DNA of 64,000 nucleotides from VAZQ01 sp036557705 (lineage in GTDB: Bacteria > Pseudomonadota > Alphaproteobacteria > Rhizobiales > Xanthobacteraceae). How positions within the stretch are numbered: position 1 is the stretch's first letter; each line of letters opens with the position of its first letter. This document shows positions 25,413 through 34,956 of this stretch, in pieces. A program made the translations under genes and the position numbers. The notes beneath the pieces were generated by a model. The model was not told the origin of the DNA, ran no database searches, and saw only the letters and a program-made list of their open reading frames with translations. The stretch is from positions 110,062-174,061 of the forward strand of contig DATBHB010000159.1 of NCBI GenBank assembly GCA_036557705.1. The letters run 5' to 3'.

Positions 25413-26384
25413 ATGGCCGGCAAAAAGCTGACGCGGCAGGACCTGCGAGAGGCGGCGGAGAAATACAAGAACTGGGGCAAATGGGGGCCGAACGACGAGG
25501 TCGGCACGCTCAATTACACCTCACCCGAGGATATTGTCGCAGCGGCGCGACTGGTCAAGAAGGGCAAGGTGATCTCGCTCGCGCTCAATTTCGATCATAC
25601 CGGGCCGCAGGGCGCCAAAAGCAATTACCCGGCCATGGGCCGCACCAACCCAATACATACCATGCTGCGCACCGGCACCGATGCCTATGCGGGCGTGCTC
25701 GACAAGCGCGGCATTCGCGCTGCCGACGACATGGTAACGATGCCGCTTCAGTGCGGCACGCAATGGGATGGGCTTGGACACGTGTTCTATGAGAACTCGA
25801 TGTGGAACGGTTACGATTGCCGCGAGGTGACGTCGAACGGCGCGCAGAAATGCGGGATCGAGAAGACCAAGAACAAGATGGTCGGCCGCGGCGTATTTCT
25901 CGACGTCGCGCGGGTGCTCGGTAAACAGGTGCTGGAAGACGGCTATCCGATCACTTGCCGCGACCTCGAATTAACCGCGCAGGCCCAGGGCGTGATCGTC
26001 AAGCGCGGCGATTACGTCATCGTGCGGACCGGGCAGATGGAAGCCAAGATCGAGGCCGGAAGCTGGGATGGCTATCCGGGCGGCGATGCACCAGGCTTCG
26101 CGTTCGAGACTCTGGATTGGATAGCGCACACCGAACTTGCGGCGCTTGCGAGCGATACCTGGGGCTGCGAGGTGCGTCCCAACGAGACCGAGCCCGGCAT
26201 CAATCAGCCCTGGCACTGGATCACGATCCCGATCATGGGAATGACGATGGGCGAGATCTTCTACGTGAAGGACCTGGCCGAAGACTGCGCGGCCGACAAC
26301 GTGTACGAATTTCTCTTCGTTGCTCCCGCGATCCCCATCACCGGCGCCGTCGGCTCACCGACGAATCCGCTGGCAATCAAGTAG
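25413..26384 (+). CDS. Cyclase-family metal-dependent hydrolase (kynurenine-formamidase-like fold)
   Basis: A 323-residue member of the cyclase/KynB superfamily. The metal motif usually written HGTHxDxxxH appears here as QCGTQWDGLGHVF, so the first two histidines of the classic motif are replaced by glutamines or cysteine, as in some long plant-like and bacterial members. PGINQPWHWITIPIMGM is typical of this subfamily. An ATG at 25413 follows a GGAG site. Members hydrolyse amides or lactones. The substrate is unknown. Confidence 0.82.
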   Translation: MAGKKLTRQDLREAAEKYKNWGKWGPNDEVGTLNYTSPEDIVAAARLVKKGKVISLALNFDHTGPQGAKSNYPAMGRTNPIHTMLRTGTDAYAGVLDKRGIRAADDMVTMPLQCGTQWDGLGHVFYENSMWNGYDCREVTSNGAQKCGIEKTKNKMVGRGVFLDVARVLGKQVLEDGYPITCRDLELTAQAQGVIVKRGDYVIVRTGQMEAKIEAGSWDGYPGGDAPGFAFETLDWIAHTELAALASDTWGCEVRPNETEPGINQPWHWITIPIMGMTMGEIFYVKDLAEDCAADNVYEFLFVAPAIPITGAVGSPTNPLAIK

Positions 26385-26430
26385 CGGCCTGTGTTGCGGA
26401 TCAGACTGCGCTGCGCGCGGGGGCCAGGGT

Positions 26431-26637
26431 GTGTGTCCCGGATGCGGTGCAGCGCGAGCGCGCGCCCCGAAAACATCCGAACCGGCGATACCGGACGCGC
26501 GCGAGTGGTGCACCGCCGATCCGGGACCGCCTCAGGCTCAGTGTCCTTGGCGGTCCCGCGTCTGCAGCGCACCGCGGCCTTTCTTCTGGGCCCGCTCGCA
26601 CAACGCAGGGGCCGCACTGCGCTGCGCGCGGGACATG
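26431..26637. repeat. Palindromic repeat, GTGTCCCGGATGCG family
   Basis: GTGTCCCGGATGCGGTGCAGCG starts the element. CCGGACGCGCG, GATCCGGGACCGCC and GGCGGTCCCGCG lie inside, and it closes with TGCGCTGCGCGCGGGACAT. It is the second copy of the type seen at 11080-11283, and it separates the convergent cyclase and Uma2 genes. Confidence 0.72.
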
Positions 26638-27231
26638 CTAACCGCGTTTCGGGTCGAGCGGGGTGCCGTCGTAGAGATCGACGACCCGGCAGGAGAGGCC
26701 GAATTCGGGCATTTCGATCGCCTCGTCGCCGCTCGTAAGCCGCGCCGGGTGCCAGCCGGCACGCTTTGCATGAATGTCGATTAGAGACAGCCGGGGCTCG
26801 ATGACGAGGGCGTAGAGATTGTATGGACCCTCGCGGTACCAATGCAACTTCGATTCGATCGTCCGGCGCGTGTTGGTCGTCGACACAATTTCCGCGACAA
26901 GTTGAAAATGCTCCGAATATGATTCATAGCCGGCCACGCCAGGCAGAACGACCACGTCGGGCTCCGGCTGAAAATTCCGGACGCCCGGGGCCCGAACGCC
27001 CGCGCCCGGATAAGCGAGCAGGTCGAGGCGCCGGGCCGCAGAGGCGTTGTTGAGAAGGGCGCACAGATTATAAGCGATGCGCCGATGCGCATAGCTGGGC
27101 GGCACCATCATTACCGCAACGCCCTCGATCAGGTCCCAGCGCTCGCTGTGCGGGCGCGTTTCGAGGAATGCCCTGAACTCGTCCACGTCCATGGACCCGG
27201 CCAAGCCCGGCGCCGGCGCCTTCACGGTCAT
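26638..27231 (-). CDS. Uma2-family (DUF820) putative endonuclease
   Basis: A 197-residue protein of the Uma2/DUF820 family, which has a PD-(D/E)XK nuclease-like fold. It has SERWDLIEGVAVMM, HRRIAYNLCALL, FQPEPDVVVLPGVAG (catalytic aspartate region) and LVAEIVSTTNT with ESKLHWYRE (glutamate and lysine). The start at 27231 follows AAGGAG with good spacing; earlier ATGs at 27240 and 27267 lack it. It is divergently arranged with a second Uma2 gene. The biological role of the family is not established. Confidence 0.85.
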   Translation of the reverse strand: MTVKAPAPGLAGSMDVDEFRAFLETRPHSERWDLIEGVAVMMVPPSYAHRRIAYNLCALLNNASAARRLDLLAYPGAGVRAPGVRNFQPEPDVVVLPGVAGYESYSEHFQLVAEIVSTTNTRRTIESKLHWYREGPYNLYALVIEPRLSLIDIHAKRAGWHPARLTSGDEAIEMPEFGLSCRVVDLYDGTPLDPKRG

Positions 27232-27385
27232 CTCGCACATCTCCTTCTCCGGAGATATGTAGCACAATAGCTGGCGTTTAACGGGCGAGCCCGGCCCAGC
27301 ACTGTCAGCCCGCGTTTGCTGCGTTGTAAGGTCGTGGCGTGTCGCCCATAATGGGCCGGCTTGGAACGACTATTGAGGTGCACGC

Positions 27386-27955
27386 GTGACCGCGCTGCGA
27401 AAGGAACGGATGACCACAAGCGAGTTCCTGGCCTGGGCCGTGCAACAGCCGGACCGGTGGGAGCTTTTTGACGGCATCCCGACCGCCATGTCGCCGGAAC
27501 GCGTGATCCATGCTCAGACCAAGTATCGAGTCGCGCGCGCCTTGGACGAAGCGATCGCAAGAGCGCGAGTGCGATGCGAGTTTCTCCTCGATGGTCCGGT
27601 CGTACGAATCGACTCTAGGAACAGTTATCAGCCCGATGTCGTGGTCAATTGTGGCGATCCGGTTCCAGGAGATTCCTTGGAAGTCCCCAATCCCGTAATC
27701 GTGGTCGAGGTACTGTCGCCCAGTAATGCCCTGCGCGATATGCGCGACAAATTGCAGGGCTATTTTCGCGTGCCCAGCATTCACAATTATCTCATCGTCG
27801 ATCCGGAGAAGCGCCTTGTGATCCATCATTCTCGGGGGCAAGACGATTTGGTATCGACTCGTGTTGCCAATACTGGCGATATTGCTCTCGATCCTCCGGG
27901 CGTGACCATGCCGGTTGAGGATTTTTTCGAACTCCCGCCTCCCCAGCAGACGTAA
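27386..27955 (+). CDS. Uma2-family (DUF820) putative endonuclease
   Basis: A 189-residue Uma2 protein. DRWELFDGIPTAMSPERVIHA, the SYQPDVVVNCGDP aspartate and VIVVEVLSPSNALRDMRDKLQGYFRV (glutamate and lysine of the nuclease-like core) are all present. It starts with GTG at 27386 after GAGGTG. It is divergent from the Uma2 gene at 26638-27231. The two share the fold but differ widely in sequence, so they are not a recent duplication. Confidence 0.86.
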   Translation: MTALRKERMTTSEFLAWAVQQPDRWELFDGIPTAMSPERVIHAQTKYRVARALDEAIARARVRCEFLLDGPVVRIDSRNSYQPDVVVNCGDPVPGDSLEVPNPVIVVEVLSPSNALRDMRDKLQGYFRVPSIHNYLIVDPEKRLVIHHSRGQDDLVSTRVANTGDIALDPPGVTMPVEDFFELPPPQQT

Positions 27956-27990
27956 ACTCCTCTCCTTCAGCTTCAGCAAATGACCTCGCC

Positions 27991-29679
27991 ATGTTTGGCC
28001 ACAATCGCAGGATGAGCGGCGCCGAATGCCTCGCCGATATGCTCGAAGGCTACGGCGTCACGCATGTGTTCCATGTGCCGGCGGTGCTGCGCAAAACCTT
28101 TGCCATGATGGAGAGCCGCACGTCGATCAAGCGCCTGCACGTGCATGGCGAGAAGGCCGCCGCCTACATGGCCGACGGTTACGCCCGCGCGAGCGGCAGG
28201 CCCGGCATTTGCATGGCGCAGGTGATCGGAGCGCTCAATCTCGCGGCCGGGCTGCGCGATGCGTGGCTTGCCCACTCGCCGGTGATCGCCATGACCGGCG
28301 GCCGCGAGCCGAAAACAAAATTTCGCAAAGTCTACCAGGAAATTGACGATATGCCGGCCTTTGAGCCGGTGACGAAATTCAACGCCACGATCGACGATGT
28401 GACCCGCTTCCCCGACATGGTGCGTCAGGCATTTCGCGTAGCGGTCTCGGGAACGCCGGGGCCCGTGCATCTGCAATTTCGCGGCAACGAGGGACAGATC
28501 GACACTGAAGAAGCCGAGCTTGAGCCGCTGGTCGATCCGCGGTTCCGGCAGGTGCCGCCGTTCCGGCCGGAGCCGGACCGCGCGAGCACAATGGCGGCGC
28601 TGGCGCATCTGCAGGAAGCGCAACGCCCCGTGATCGTGGCCGGCGGCGGGGTTCGTGCATCGGGCGCCGCGCCTGAACTCATTGAACTCGCCGAGGCGCT
28701 GCAGATCCCAGTCGCAACCTCGCTCAACGGCAAGGACTCGATCCCTGGTAATCATCCGCTCGCGGTCGGCGTGGTCGGAACGTACTCGCGCGAAAGCGCG
28801 AACCGCATTGTCAACCGCGCCGACCTCGTCTGCTTCATCGGCACTGAAACCGGCGGCATGACGACTCATTTCTGGACCGTGCCGAAAATCGGCACACCGG
28901 CGGTACAAATCGACATCAATCCGGAGGCGCTCGGGCGCAATTATCCGCTTCTCTCCGCGGTTAACGGCGATGCCAAGGCGGCGCTTTCGTTGATGCTCGA
29001 CAATATCGATGGAAAGACTGCCGCGCGGCGCGAAGCCTGGGTCGCTGAGGCACAGGCGATCTACCGAGAATGGAGCGCGAAATATCGCCCGCTCATGACA
29101 TCGGAAGCTGTGCCGATGCGGCCGGAGCGAGTCTGCCACGAGCTGACACGACTCATGCCCGAGGATGCAATCGCCGTGGTCGATACCGGACATGCCGGGA
29201 TGTGGATGGGCGGAATGTTCGATCTCTCAAGCCCGCGTCAGAGCTATCTGCGCAGCGCTGGCCACCTCGGCTGGGCCTTCCCTGCGGGGCTCGGCGCGAA
29301 ATGCGCAATGCCCGACCGCCCGGTGGTGACGTTCACAGGCGATGCCGGGTTCTGGTATCACATCGCCGAAGTGGAAACTGCGGTGCGCTGGAAAATCAAT
29401 GCCATCACCGTGGTGAATAATAACAGCAGCGGCAATCAGTCGAAGCGCGGCTTCGATCGCGCCTATGGGGGAACGCAGACCGCGCAGGCGCGCGAACTGT
29501 GGACCTTTAACGAAATGAATTTCGCGAGGCTTGCCGAGGACATGGGTGCGGTCGGCATTCGCGTCGAGCACCCCGGCGAGCTTGCCGGTGCAATGGAACG
29601 CGCGCTCGGCGCTGATCGTCCGGTGGTGATCGATGCCGTTACCGACATCGAAGCGCTCGCGCCTTTGGCGGTAACGTAG
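27991..29679 (+). CDS. Thiamine diphosphate enzyme, acetolactate synthase-like
   Basis: A 562-residue ThDP-dependent enzyme with the three-domain layout of acetolactate synthase, benzoylformate decarboxylase and sulphoacetaldehyde acetyltransferase. The catalytic glutamate lies in HVHGEKAAAYMADGYAR. The ThDP-binding loop is TGDAGFWYHIAEVETAVRW, with VVNNNSSGNQSKRG closing the site. It has no small regulatory subunit gene beside it, so it is probably not IlvB proper. ATG 27991 or 28012 may be used. A role in carboligation or decarboxylation of a 2-oxo acid is likely. Confidence 0.87.
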   Translation: MFGHNRRMSGAECLADMLEGYGVTHVFHVPAVLRKTFAMMESRTSIKRLHVHGEKAAAYMADGYARASGRPGICMAQVIGALNLAAGLRDAWLAHSPVIAMTGGREPKTKFRKVYQEIDDMPAFEPVTKFNATIDDVTRFPDMVRQAFRVAVSGTPGPVHLQFRGNEGQIDTEEAELEPLVDPRFRQVPPFRPEPDRASTMAALAHLQEAQRPVIVAGGGVRASGAAPELIELAEALQIPVATSLNGKDSIPGNHPLAVGVVGTYSRESANRIVNRADLVCFIGTETGGMTTHFWTVPKIGTPAVQIDINPEALGRNYPLLSAVNGDAKAALSLMLDNIDGKTAARREAWVAEAQAIYREWSAKYRPLMTSEAVPMRPERVCHELTRLMPEDAIAVVDTGHAGMWMGGMFDLSSPRQSYLRSAGHLGWAFPAGLGAKCAMPDRPVVTFTGDAGFWYHIAEVETAVRWKINAITVVNNNSSGNQSKRGFDRAYGGTQTAQARELWTFNEMNFARLAEDMGAVGIRVEHPGELAGAMERALGADRPVVIDAVTDIEALAPLAVT

Positions 29680-29930
29680 CCGGATTGGATCTGGCGCTGC
29701 AATGATGTTCAGGCGCGTACACGGGCCGCCCTCATGGAGGTCCTGGCCCTGGGGTTTGTCCGATTTCGGCTTCTTCGTCATTTGCTGCCGGCCTGGGACA
29801 AAATACGCGTGACAATACCCCACGCGCGCGGTAGAGCCTCGCGTTGACAGTCCGCAATATTTCGGGGGCGATTCCGCCAGAGCCGGGAATCGAAGGGGAC
29901 TGCGGACCGAAAGCACAAGGGAGCTGGACG

Positions 29931-30518
29931 ATGCTTCATTCGGTGGCAGCGGGGAGGCCACGGGAAGATTTGTCGCAGGAGAAGAAGCGACTTCTTGGGA
30001 TCATCAAGGAGCGATCCCTGCTCAAGGGGGGGCGCTATAAGCTCGTTTCGGGAGAGTGGAGTGATTATTACCTTGATATGAAGCCGACCACCTTCACGCC
30101 CGAAGGACAAAATCTCATCGCCGAAATAATCTACAGCATGCTGCGTGACGATAAGGATGTGAGTGCAATTGGAGGTCTTGAACTCGGAGCAGTTCCTATT
30201 ACCATTCTTGTGTCGGCTCGAAGCTGGTCTGATCGGCCGATTGAAGGTTTCGTTGTCCGAAAAGAAACAAAGGGCCATGGAACTGACAAGAAGATCGACG
30301 GCAACTTCAAACCCAATTCGACGGTCGTCTTATTCGAGGACGTGACGACAAAGGGCGGTTCTGTAATGCAGGCGGTGCGTGCGGTACGCGAACAAGGCGC
30401 GACTGTGAAGAAGGTGATTACTGTGGTTGACCGCCTGGAGGGTGCCGCAGAGAACTTGGCTCGCGAAGGGATTACGCTCGTTCCGATCTTCACAGCGAAC
30501 GATTTGCTAAGAGACTAA
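29931..30518 (+). CDS. pyrE: Orotate phosphoribosyltransferase
   Basis: A 195-residue phosphoribosyltransferase. KLVSGEWSDYYLDMKPTT is typical of PyrE, FVVRKETKGHGTDKKIDG is the flexible catalytic loop, and VVLFEDVTTKGGSV is the phosphoribosyl-diphosphate-binding motif. It transfers ribose 5-phosphate to orotate in UMP synthesis. The ATG at 29931 follows GGGAG. A TTGACA hexamer at 29844-29849 might be its -35 box, but no convincing -10 follows. The stretch looks lower in GC than its neighbours, and no other pyrimidine gene is nearby, so it could be an acquired or displaced copy. Confidence 0.87.
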   Translation: MLHSVAAGRPREDLSQEKKRLLGIIKERSLLKGGRYKLVSGEWSDYYLDMKPTTFTPEGQNLIAEIIYSMLRDDKDVSAIGGLELGAVPITILVSARSWSDRPIEGFVVRKETKGHGTDKKIDGNFKPNSTVVLFEDVTTKGGSVMQAVRAVREQGATVKKVITVVDRLEGAAENLAREGITLVPIFTANDLLRD

Positions 30519-30621
30519 GCAAGGGGCGGTTGAGCCTGCTGCAATCATCCTGAGCATTGGGTCCAGGGCAAGAGCTCTGCATGCTCGGCAACCACGATGC
30601 CGAACGAGACGACAGGGGGGC

Positions 30622-32229
30622 TCACATGCGGAAAATGCCGAACCGCGTCGGCTTGGGCGGAGCATCGAGCCCGGCGGCGAGCGCCTGCGCCAGCACGGCG
30701 CGGGTGTCGAGCGGATCGATGATGCCGTCGTCCCAAAGCCGCGCGGTCGCGTAGAACGCATTCCCCTGTTTTTCATATTTGGCGCGGATCGGCGCCTTGA
30801 AAGCCTTTTCATCCCCGGCGGTCCACTTTCCGCCCTTCGCCTCCACCGCCTCCTGCCGCAACAGCGAGAGCACGGTTGCGGCCTGTTCGCCGCCCATGAC
30901 GGAAATCCGCGCGCTTGGCCACATCCAGAGGAAGCGTGGCGCATAGGCGCGCCCGGCCATGGCGTAATTGCCGGCGCCGTGGCTGCCGCCGATGATCACG
31001 GTATATTTGGGCACTTCAGTGGAGGCGACCGCAGTGACGAGCTTGGCGCCGTCCTTGGCGATGCCGCCTGCCTCATAGCGTTTGCCGACCATGAATCCGG
31101 TGATGTTCTGCAAAAATAGCAGCGGAATATTGCGTTGGCTCGCAAGCTCGATGAAATGCGCGCCCTTGAGCGAGCTTTCCGAAAACAGGATGCCGTTATT
31201 GGCGAGGATACCGATCGGAAATCCCGCAATGTGGGCGAAACCGCATACAAGGGTGGGGCCATAAAGCTGCTTGAACTCATCGAATTCGGAGCCGTCCACG
31301 AGCCGCATGATGATCTCGTGCACATCGAACGGCATGCGCGGATCGGCTGAAACGATCCCGTACATGTCCTCGGCGGCATAGAGCGGCTCGCGCGCCTCGC
31401 GCAATTCGAGCCAAGGGTGCCGCACGTGGTTCAGCCCGCGCACGATGCTGCGCGCGATCTCGATCGCATGTTTGTCGTCGTTGGCCATGTAATCGGTGAC
31501 GCCCGATTGACGGCTGTGTACCTCGGCGCCGCCCAGTTCCTCCGCGCTCACGACCTCGCCTACCGCGGCCTTCACCAGCGGCGGCCCGCCGATAAAGATG
31601 GTGCCCTGGTTGCGCACGATGATGCTCTGATCCGACATCGCCGGCACATAGGCGCCGCCGGCCGTGCACGAACCCATGACAATCGCGAGTTGGGGAATGC
31701 CGGCGGCAGAGAGCCGCGCCTGGTTGTAGAAGATGCGGCCGAAATGCCGCTCGTCGGGGAAGATTTCGTCCTGAAGCGGCAGGAAGGCGCCCCCGGAATC
31801 GACCAGATAGATGCACGGCAGCCGGTTCTCGCGGGCAATATCCTGGGCGCGCAGATGCTTCTTGACCGTGATCGGGTAATAGGTGCCGCCCTTCACGGTG
31901 GCGTCGTTGGCCACGACCACGCAGTCGCGGCCGCTCACGCGGCCGAGGCCGGTCACGATCCCGCCGCACGGGACCTCGCCGCCGTACATGTCGTGGGCGG
32001 CGAGCGGCGAGAATTCAAGAAACGGCGTGTTTGGATCGAGCAGCAGCTTGATGCGTTCGCGCACGAGGAGCTTGCCGCGGCCAACGTGGCGGGCGCGCAT
32101 CTGCTCGCTGCCGCCACGCGCGGCCGCGCCTACCTTTTCGCGCAATTCCTCGACCAGGCGCTTCATGGCGGCGGCATTGCGCGCGAATTCCGGAGAGCGC
32201 GGGTCTGCCGCGGAAGACAAGACCGGCAT
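30622..32229 (-). CDS. mccB: Methylcrotonoyl-CoA carboxylase, carboxyltransferase (beta) subunit
   Basis: A 535-residue carboxyltransferase. It shows RERIKLLLDPNTPFLE, GGTYYPITVKKHLRAQDIA, YLVDSGGAFLP, GSCTAGGAYVPAMSD and the C-terminal HGAGNYAMAGRAYAPRF with MGGEQAA. It moves carboxyl groups from biotin to 3-methylcrotonyl-CoA in leucine breakdown. It follows ivd by 2 bases, which is the usual order. The biotin carboxylase subunit gene (mccA) that normally follows is absent: the next gene downstream is pyrE, on the opposite strand. The partner must be elsewhere. Confidence 0.93.
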   Translation of the reverse strand: MPVLSSAADPRSPEFARNAAAMKRLVEELREKVGAAARGGSEQMRARHVGRGKLLVRERIKLLLDPNTPFLEFSPLAAHDMYGGEVPCGGIVTGLGRVSGRDCVVVANDATVKGGTYYPITVKKHLRAQDIARENRLPCIYLVDSGGAFLPLQDEIFPDERHFGRIFYNQARLSAAGIPQLAIVMGSCTAGGAYVPAMSDQSIIVRNQGTIFIGGPPLVKAAVGEVVSAEELGGAEVHSRQSGVTDYMANDDKHAIEIARSIVRGLNHVRHPWLELREAREPLYAAEDMYGIVSADPRMPFDVHEIIMRLVDGSEFDEFKQLYGPTLVCGFAHIAGFPIGILANNGILFSESSLKGAHFIELASQRNIPLLFLQNITGFMVGKRYEAGGIAKDGAKLVTAVASTEVPKYTVIIGGSHGAGNYAMAGRAYAPRFLWMWPSARISVMGGEQAATVLSLLRQEAVEAKGGKWTAGDEKAFKAPIRAKYEKQGNAFYATARLWDDGIIDPLDTRAVLAQALAAGLDAPPKPTRFGIFRM

Positions 32230-32231
32230 TA

Positions 32232-33404
32232 TCAGCCCGCCTTGTCGTAGAGCTGAGAGCCGATCAGCAGTCGGCGGACTTCACTCGTTCCGGCGCCGAT
32301 CTCGTAGAGCTTGGCATCGCGCAAGAGCCGCCCCGCCGGATACTCGTTGGTGTAGCCGTTGCCGCCAAGGAGCTGGATGGCATCGAGCGCCAACCGCGTT
32401 GCGTGCTCGGCCGCGTAGAGGATGGCGCCGGCCGCATCCTCGCGCGTGGTCTCGCCGCGATCGCATGCCTGCGCCACCGTATAGACGTAAGCCTTGCAGG
32501 CATTCATCGTCACGTACATATCGGCGATCTTGCCGCGCACCAGGGCGAACTCGCCGATCGCTTTTCCGAACTGCTTGCGTTCGTGAATATACGGCATCAC
32601 CAGGTCCATGCAGGCCTGCATGATGCCGAGCGGTCCGGCAGCGAGCACGACGCGTTCGTAATCGAGCCCGGAGCTGAGCACGCGCCAACCGTCGTTCTCC
32701 TCGCCCAGCACATTGTCGCGCGGGACCTCGCAGTCTTCGAATACGAGTTCGCAGGTGTCGGAGCCGCGCATGCCGAGCTTGTCGAGCTTCTGGGCGCGCG
32801 AAAAGCCTTTGAACCCGCCCTCGATAACGAAGGCGGTAAGGCCGCGCGCAGCCGGATCAGGATCGGTCCGTGCATAGACCACAGCGACGTCCGCATGCGG
32901 GCCGTTGGTGATCCACATCTTGGTGCCGTTGAGGATGTAGCGGTCGCCCTTTTTCTCGGCGTGCGTGCGCATCGAGGCCACGTCCGAGCCGGCATTCGCC
33001 TCCGACATCGCCAGCGCTCCAACGTGTTCGCCGGAAATAAGCTTCGGCAGCAACCGGCGCTTCTGCGCCGGCGTGCCGTTACGCCTGATCTGGTTGACGC
33101 AGAGGTTGGAATGCGCCCCGTAGGACAACCCTACGGAGCCGGAGGCCCGCGATATCTCCTCCATGGCGACGCAATGTTCGAGGTAACCGAGCCCCAAGCC
33201 TCCCCATTCCTCCTCGACCGTGATGCCATGCACCCCGAGGGCCCCAAGCCTGGGCCATAGATCGCGGGGAAAACTGTTGCTGCGGTCGATTTCCTCGGCT
33301 CGGGGAGCGATATATGCCGAGGCAAAACCGCGCACGCTCTCGCGCAGTTGGTCGGCCGTGTCCCCAAGCCCGAAACGCAGGCCGGGGAGATTGCTGAAAG
33401 CCAT
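32232..33404 (-). CDS. ivd: Isovaleryl-CoA dehydrogenase
   Basis: A 390-residue acyl-CoA dehydrogenase. The isovaleryl-type catalytic glutamate lies in LDYERVVLAAGPLG, in a helix typical of isovaleryl-CoA dehydrogenases rather than near the C-terminus as in medium-chain enzymes. YGAHSNLCVNQI, MSEANAGSD, MWITNGPHADV and KLYEIGAGTSEVRRLLIG also match the family. It oxidises isovaleryl-CoA to 3-methylcrotonyl-CoA, the substrate of the next gene. ATG 33404 is the family start; an extended upstream frame is not needed. Confidence 0.93.
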   Translation of the reverse strand: MAFSNLPGLRFGLGDTADQLRESVRGFASAYIAPRAEEIDRSNSFPRDLWPRLGALGVHGITVEEEWGGLGLGYLEHCVAMEEISRASGSVGLSYGAHSNLCVNQIRRNGTPAQKRRLLPKLISGEHVGALAMSEANAGSDVASMRTHAEKKGDRYILNGTKMWITNGPHADVAVVYARTDPDPAARGLTAFVIEGGFKGFSRAQKLDKLGMRGSDTCELVFEDCEVPRDNVLGEENDGWRVLSSGLDYERVVLAAGPLGIMQACMDLVMPYIHERKQFGKAIGEFALVRGKIADMYVTMNACKAYVYTVAQACDRGETTREDAAGAILYAAEHATRLALDAIQLLGGNGYTNEYPAGRLLRDAKLYEIGAGTSEVRRLLIGSQLYDKAG

Positions 33405-33434
33405 TCGCGAGACCCCTTTCACCAAGCCGAAGCG

Positions 33435-33455
33435 CCTCGCCAAATTATGGCGAGG
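33435..33455 (-). terminator. Hairpin between the MFS gene and ivd
   Basis: The arms CCTCGCC (33435-33441) and GGCGAGG (33449-33455) enclose the loop AAATTAT. It lies downstream of the MFS stop and upstream of ivd. There is no long T tract, so termination may be weak or Rho-assisted. Confidence 0.35.
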
Positions 33456-33496
33456 GGCCCTTGAGGTTTCAATGAAGGGGCAGCGATACTTGCTCG

Positions 33497-34825
33497 CTAC
33501 TCGTATTCGCCTTCGATATCCTTTCCGGTGTAATCCTTCATCATGGCGGTGGCGATGAGGCTGATGATCGCACAGAGCAGGATATAACCTGCGATGGCAT
33601 AACCCGAGCGATACTCCGCGTAGAGCCAAGCGGCGATCAGCGGCGCCGGGCCGCCGGCAATCACCGAGGCGAGCTGATAGCCCAGCGAAGCGCCGCTGTA
33701 GCGCAGCCGGCCGGTGAAGGATTCGGCAATAAGCGCGGCCTGTGGGCCATACATCATGTCGTGCGGAACCAGCGACAGCACGATGGCCAGGAACACGAGC
33801 CCCGCCACGCCGGTGTCGAGCAATCCGAAATAGATGAAGCCGAACACCCCCACCGTCGCGGCGCCGATGAGGTACATGTTCTTGCGGCCGATGCGGTCGG
33901 AGAGGTGACCGAAGAAGGGAATCGAGAAGAACGAGACCACTGACGCCGTAAGCACGGCCCAGAGCAGGAAACCGCGGGAGAATCCCAAGGTCGTAGTTCC
34001 GTAAGCGTACACAAAAGCTGTGAAAATATAGAACGGAGCCTGCTCGGCCATGCGCACGAATGCCGACAGAATAATCTCCTTTGGGTTACGCTTGATCACC
34101 TCCAGCATCGGCTGCCGCTCGATCTTGCGCTCATTGAGGAGCTTGGTGAAGATCGGCGTCTCCAGAATACCGAGTCGAATGTAGAGGCCCACCGCCACCA
34201 GAATAATACTGAGGAAGAACGGGATGCGCCATCCCCAGGTGAGAAACTCGTCGCCAGAAATCGCATTGAACGCGAGAAACACAAGGTTGGCGAGGAAGAG
34301 TCCGGACGGGACGCCAAATTGCGGCCAGGACGCGATGAAACCACGATGACCGTTCGTCCTCGCCCACTCCATTGACAGCAGCACCGAACCGCCCCACTCG
34401 CCGCCGACCCCGACGCCTTGGACAAAGCGGAGGATCGTCAGGATGACAGCGCCCCAGATGCCGATGCTGGCGTAGGTCGGAACGAAGGCGACCAGGAAGG
34501 TCGCGATCCCCATCAGCATGAGCGTGGCGATCAGCGTCGCCTTGCGGCCGATGCGATCGCCATAATGCCCGAAGATTGCAGCTCCGATCGGGCGCGCAAC
34601 GAATCCGACGGCATAGATCCCAAACGCACTCAATGTCCCGGACAACGGGTCCTCGTTGGGGAAATAAAGCTTCGCGAATACGGTTGCGGTGACCACGCCG
34701 TAGAGAAAGAAATCATACCACTCGATAGCGGTGCCGATCGTGCTGGCAACGATGGCGCGCCGCAGCTGGCGCTGGTGCTCGGCCTCCGATAAAGAAGGCG
34801 AAGCCGTGATATCGAGAGAAGCCAT
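33497..34825 (-). CDS. MFS transporter of the metabolite:proton symporter (MHS) family
   Basis: A 442-residue, 12-segment permease. The N-terminal GTAIEWYDFFLYGVVTA and the loop motif GDRIGRKATLIATLMLMGI, repeated in the second half as LSDRIGRKNMYLIG, identify the MHS branch (relatives of ProP, KgtP and ShiA). LRFVQGVGVGGEWGGSVLLSMEW is the matching helix-4 region. It imports a small organic acid or osmolyte with protons. An AGGAGGGC site precedes the ATG. It lies upstream of ivd-mccB on the same strand, and a hairpin separates them. Confidence 0.92.
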   Translation of the reverse strand: MASLDITASPSLSEAEHQRQLRRAIVASTIGTAIEWYDFFLYGVVTATVFAKLYFPNEDPLSGTLSAFGIYAVGFVARPIGAAIFGHYGDRIGRKATLIATLMLMGIATFLVAFVPTYASIGIWGAVILTILRFVQGVGVGGEWGGSVLLSMEWARTNGHRGFIASWPQFGVPSGLFLANLVFLAFNAISGDEFLTWGWRIPFFLSIILVAVGLYIRLGILETPIFTKLLNERKIERQPMLEVIKRNPKEIILSAFVRMAEQAPFYIFTAFVYAYGTTTLGFSRGFLLWAVLTASVVSFFSIPFFGHLSDRIGRKNMYLIGAATVGVFGFIYFGLLDTGVAGLVFLAIVLSLVPHDMMYGPQAALIAESFTGRLRYSGASLGYQLASVIAGGPAPLIAAWLYAEYRSGYAIAGYILLCAIISLIATAMMKDYTGKDIEGEYE

Positions 34826-34956
34826 GAGCGCCCTCCTGGATGAGTTCGTGTTTCTTGTCCGGCTAAACCGGCTGGCACTTTTCTCAGGATAAGCTTAAGG
34901 GCCGCTAATCCGAGACGCAAACGAATTGCGCCCTGCGGCCGTTCTCGGTTGTGGGT

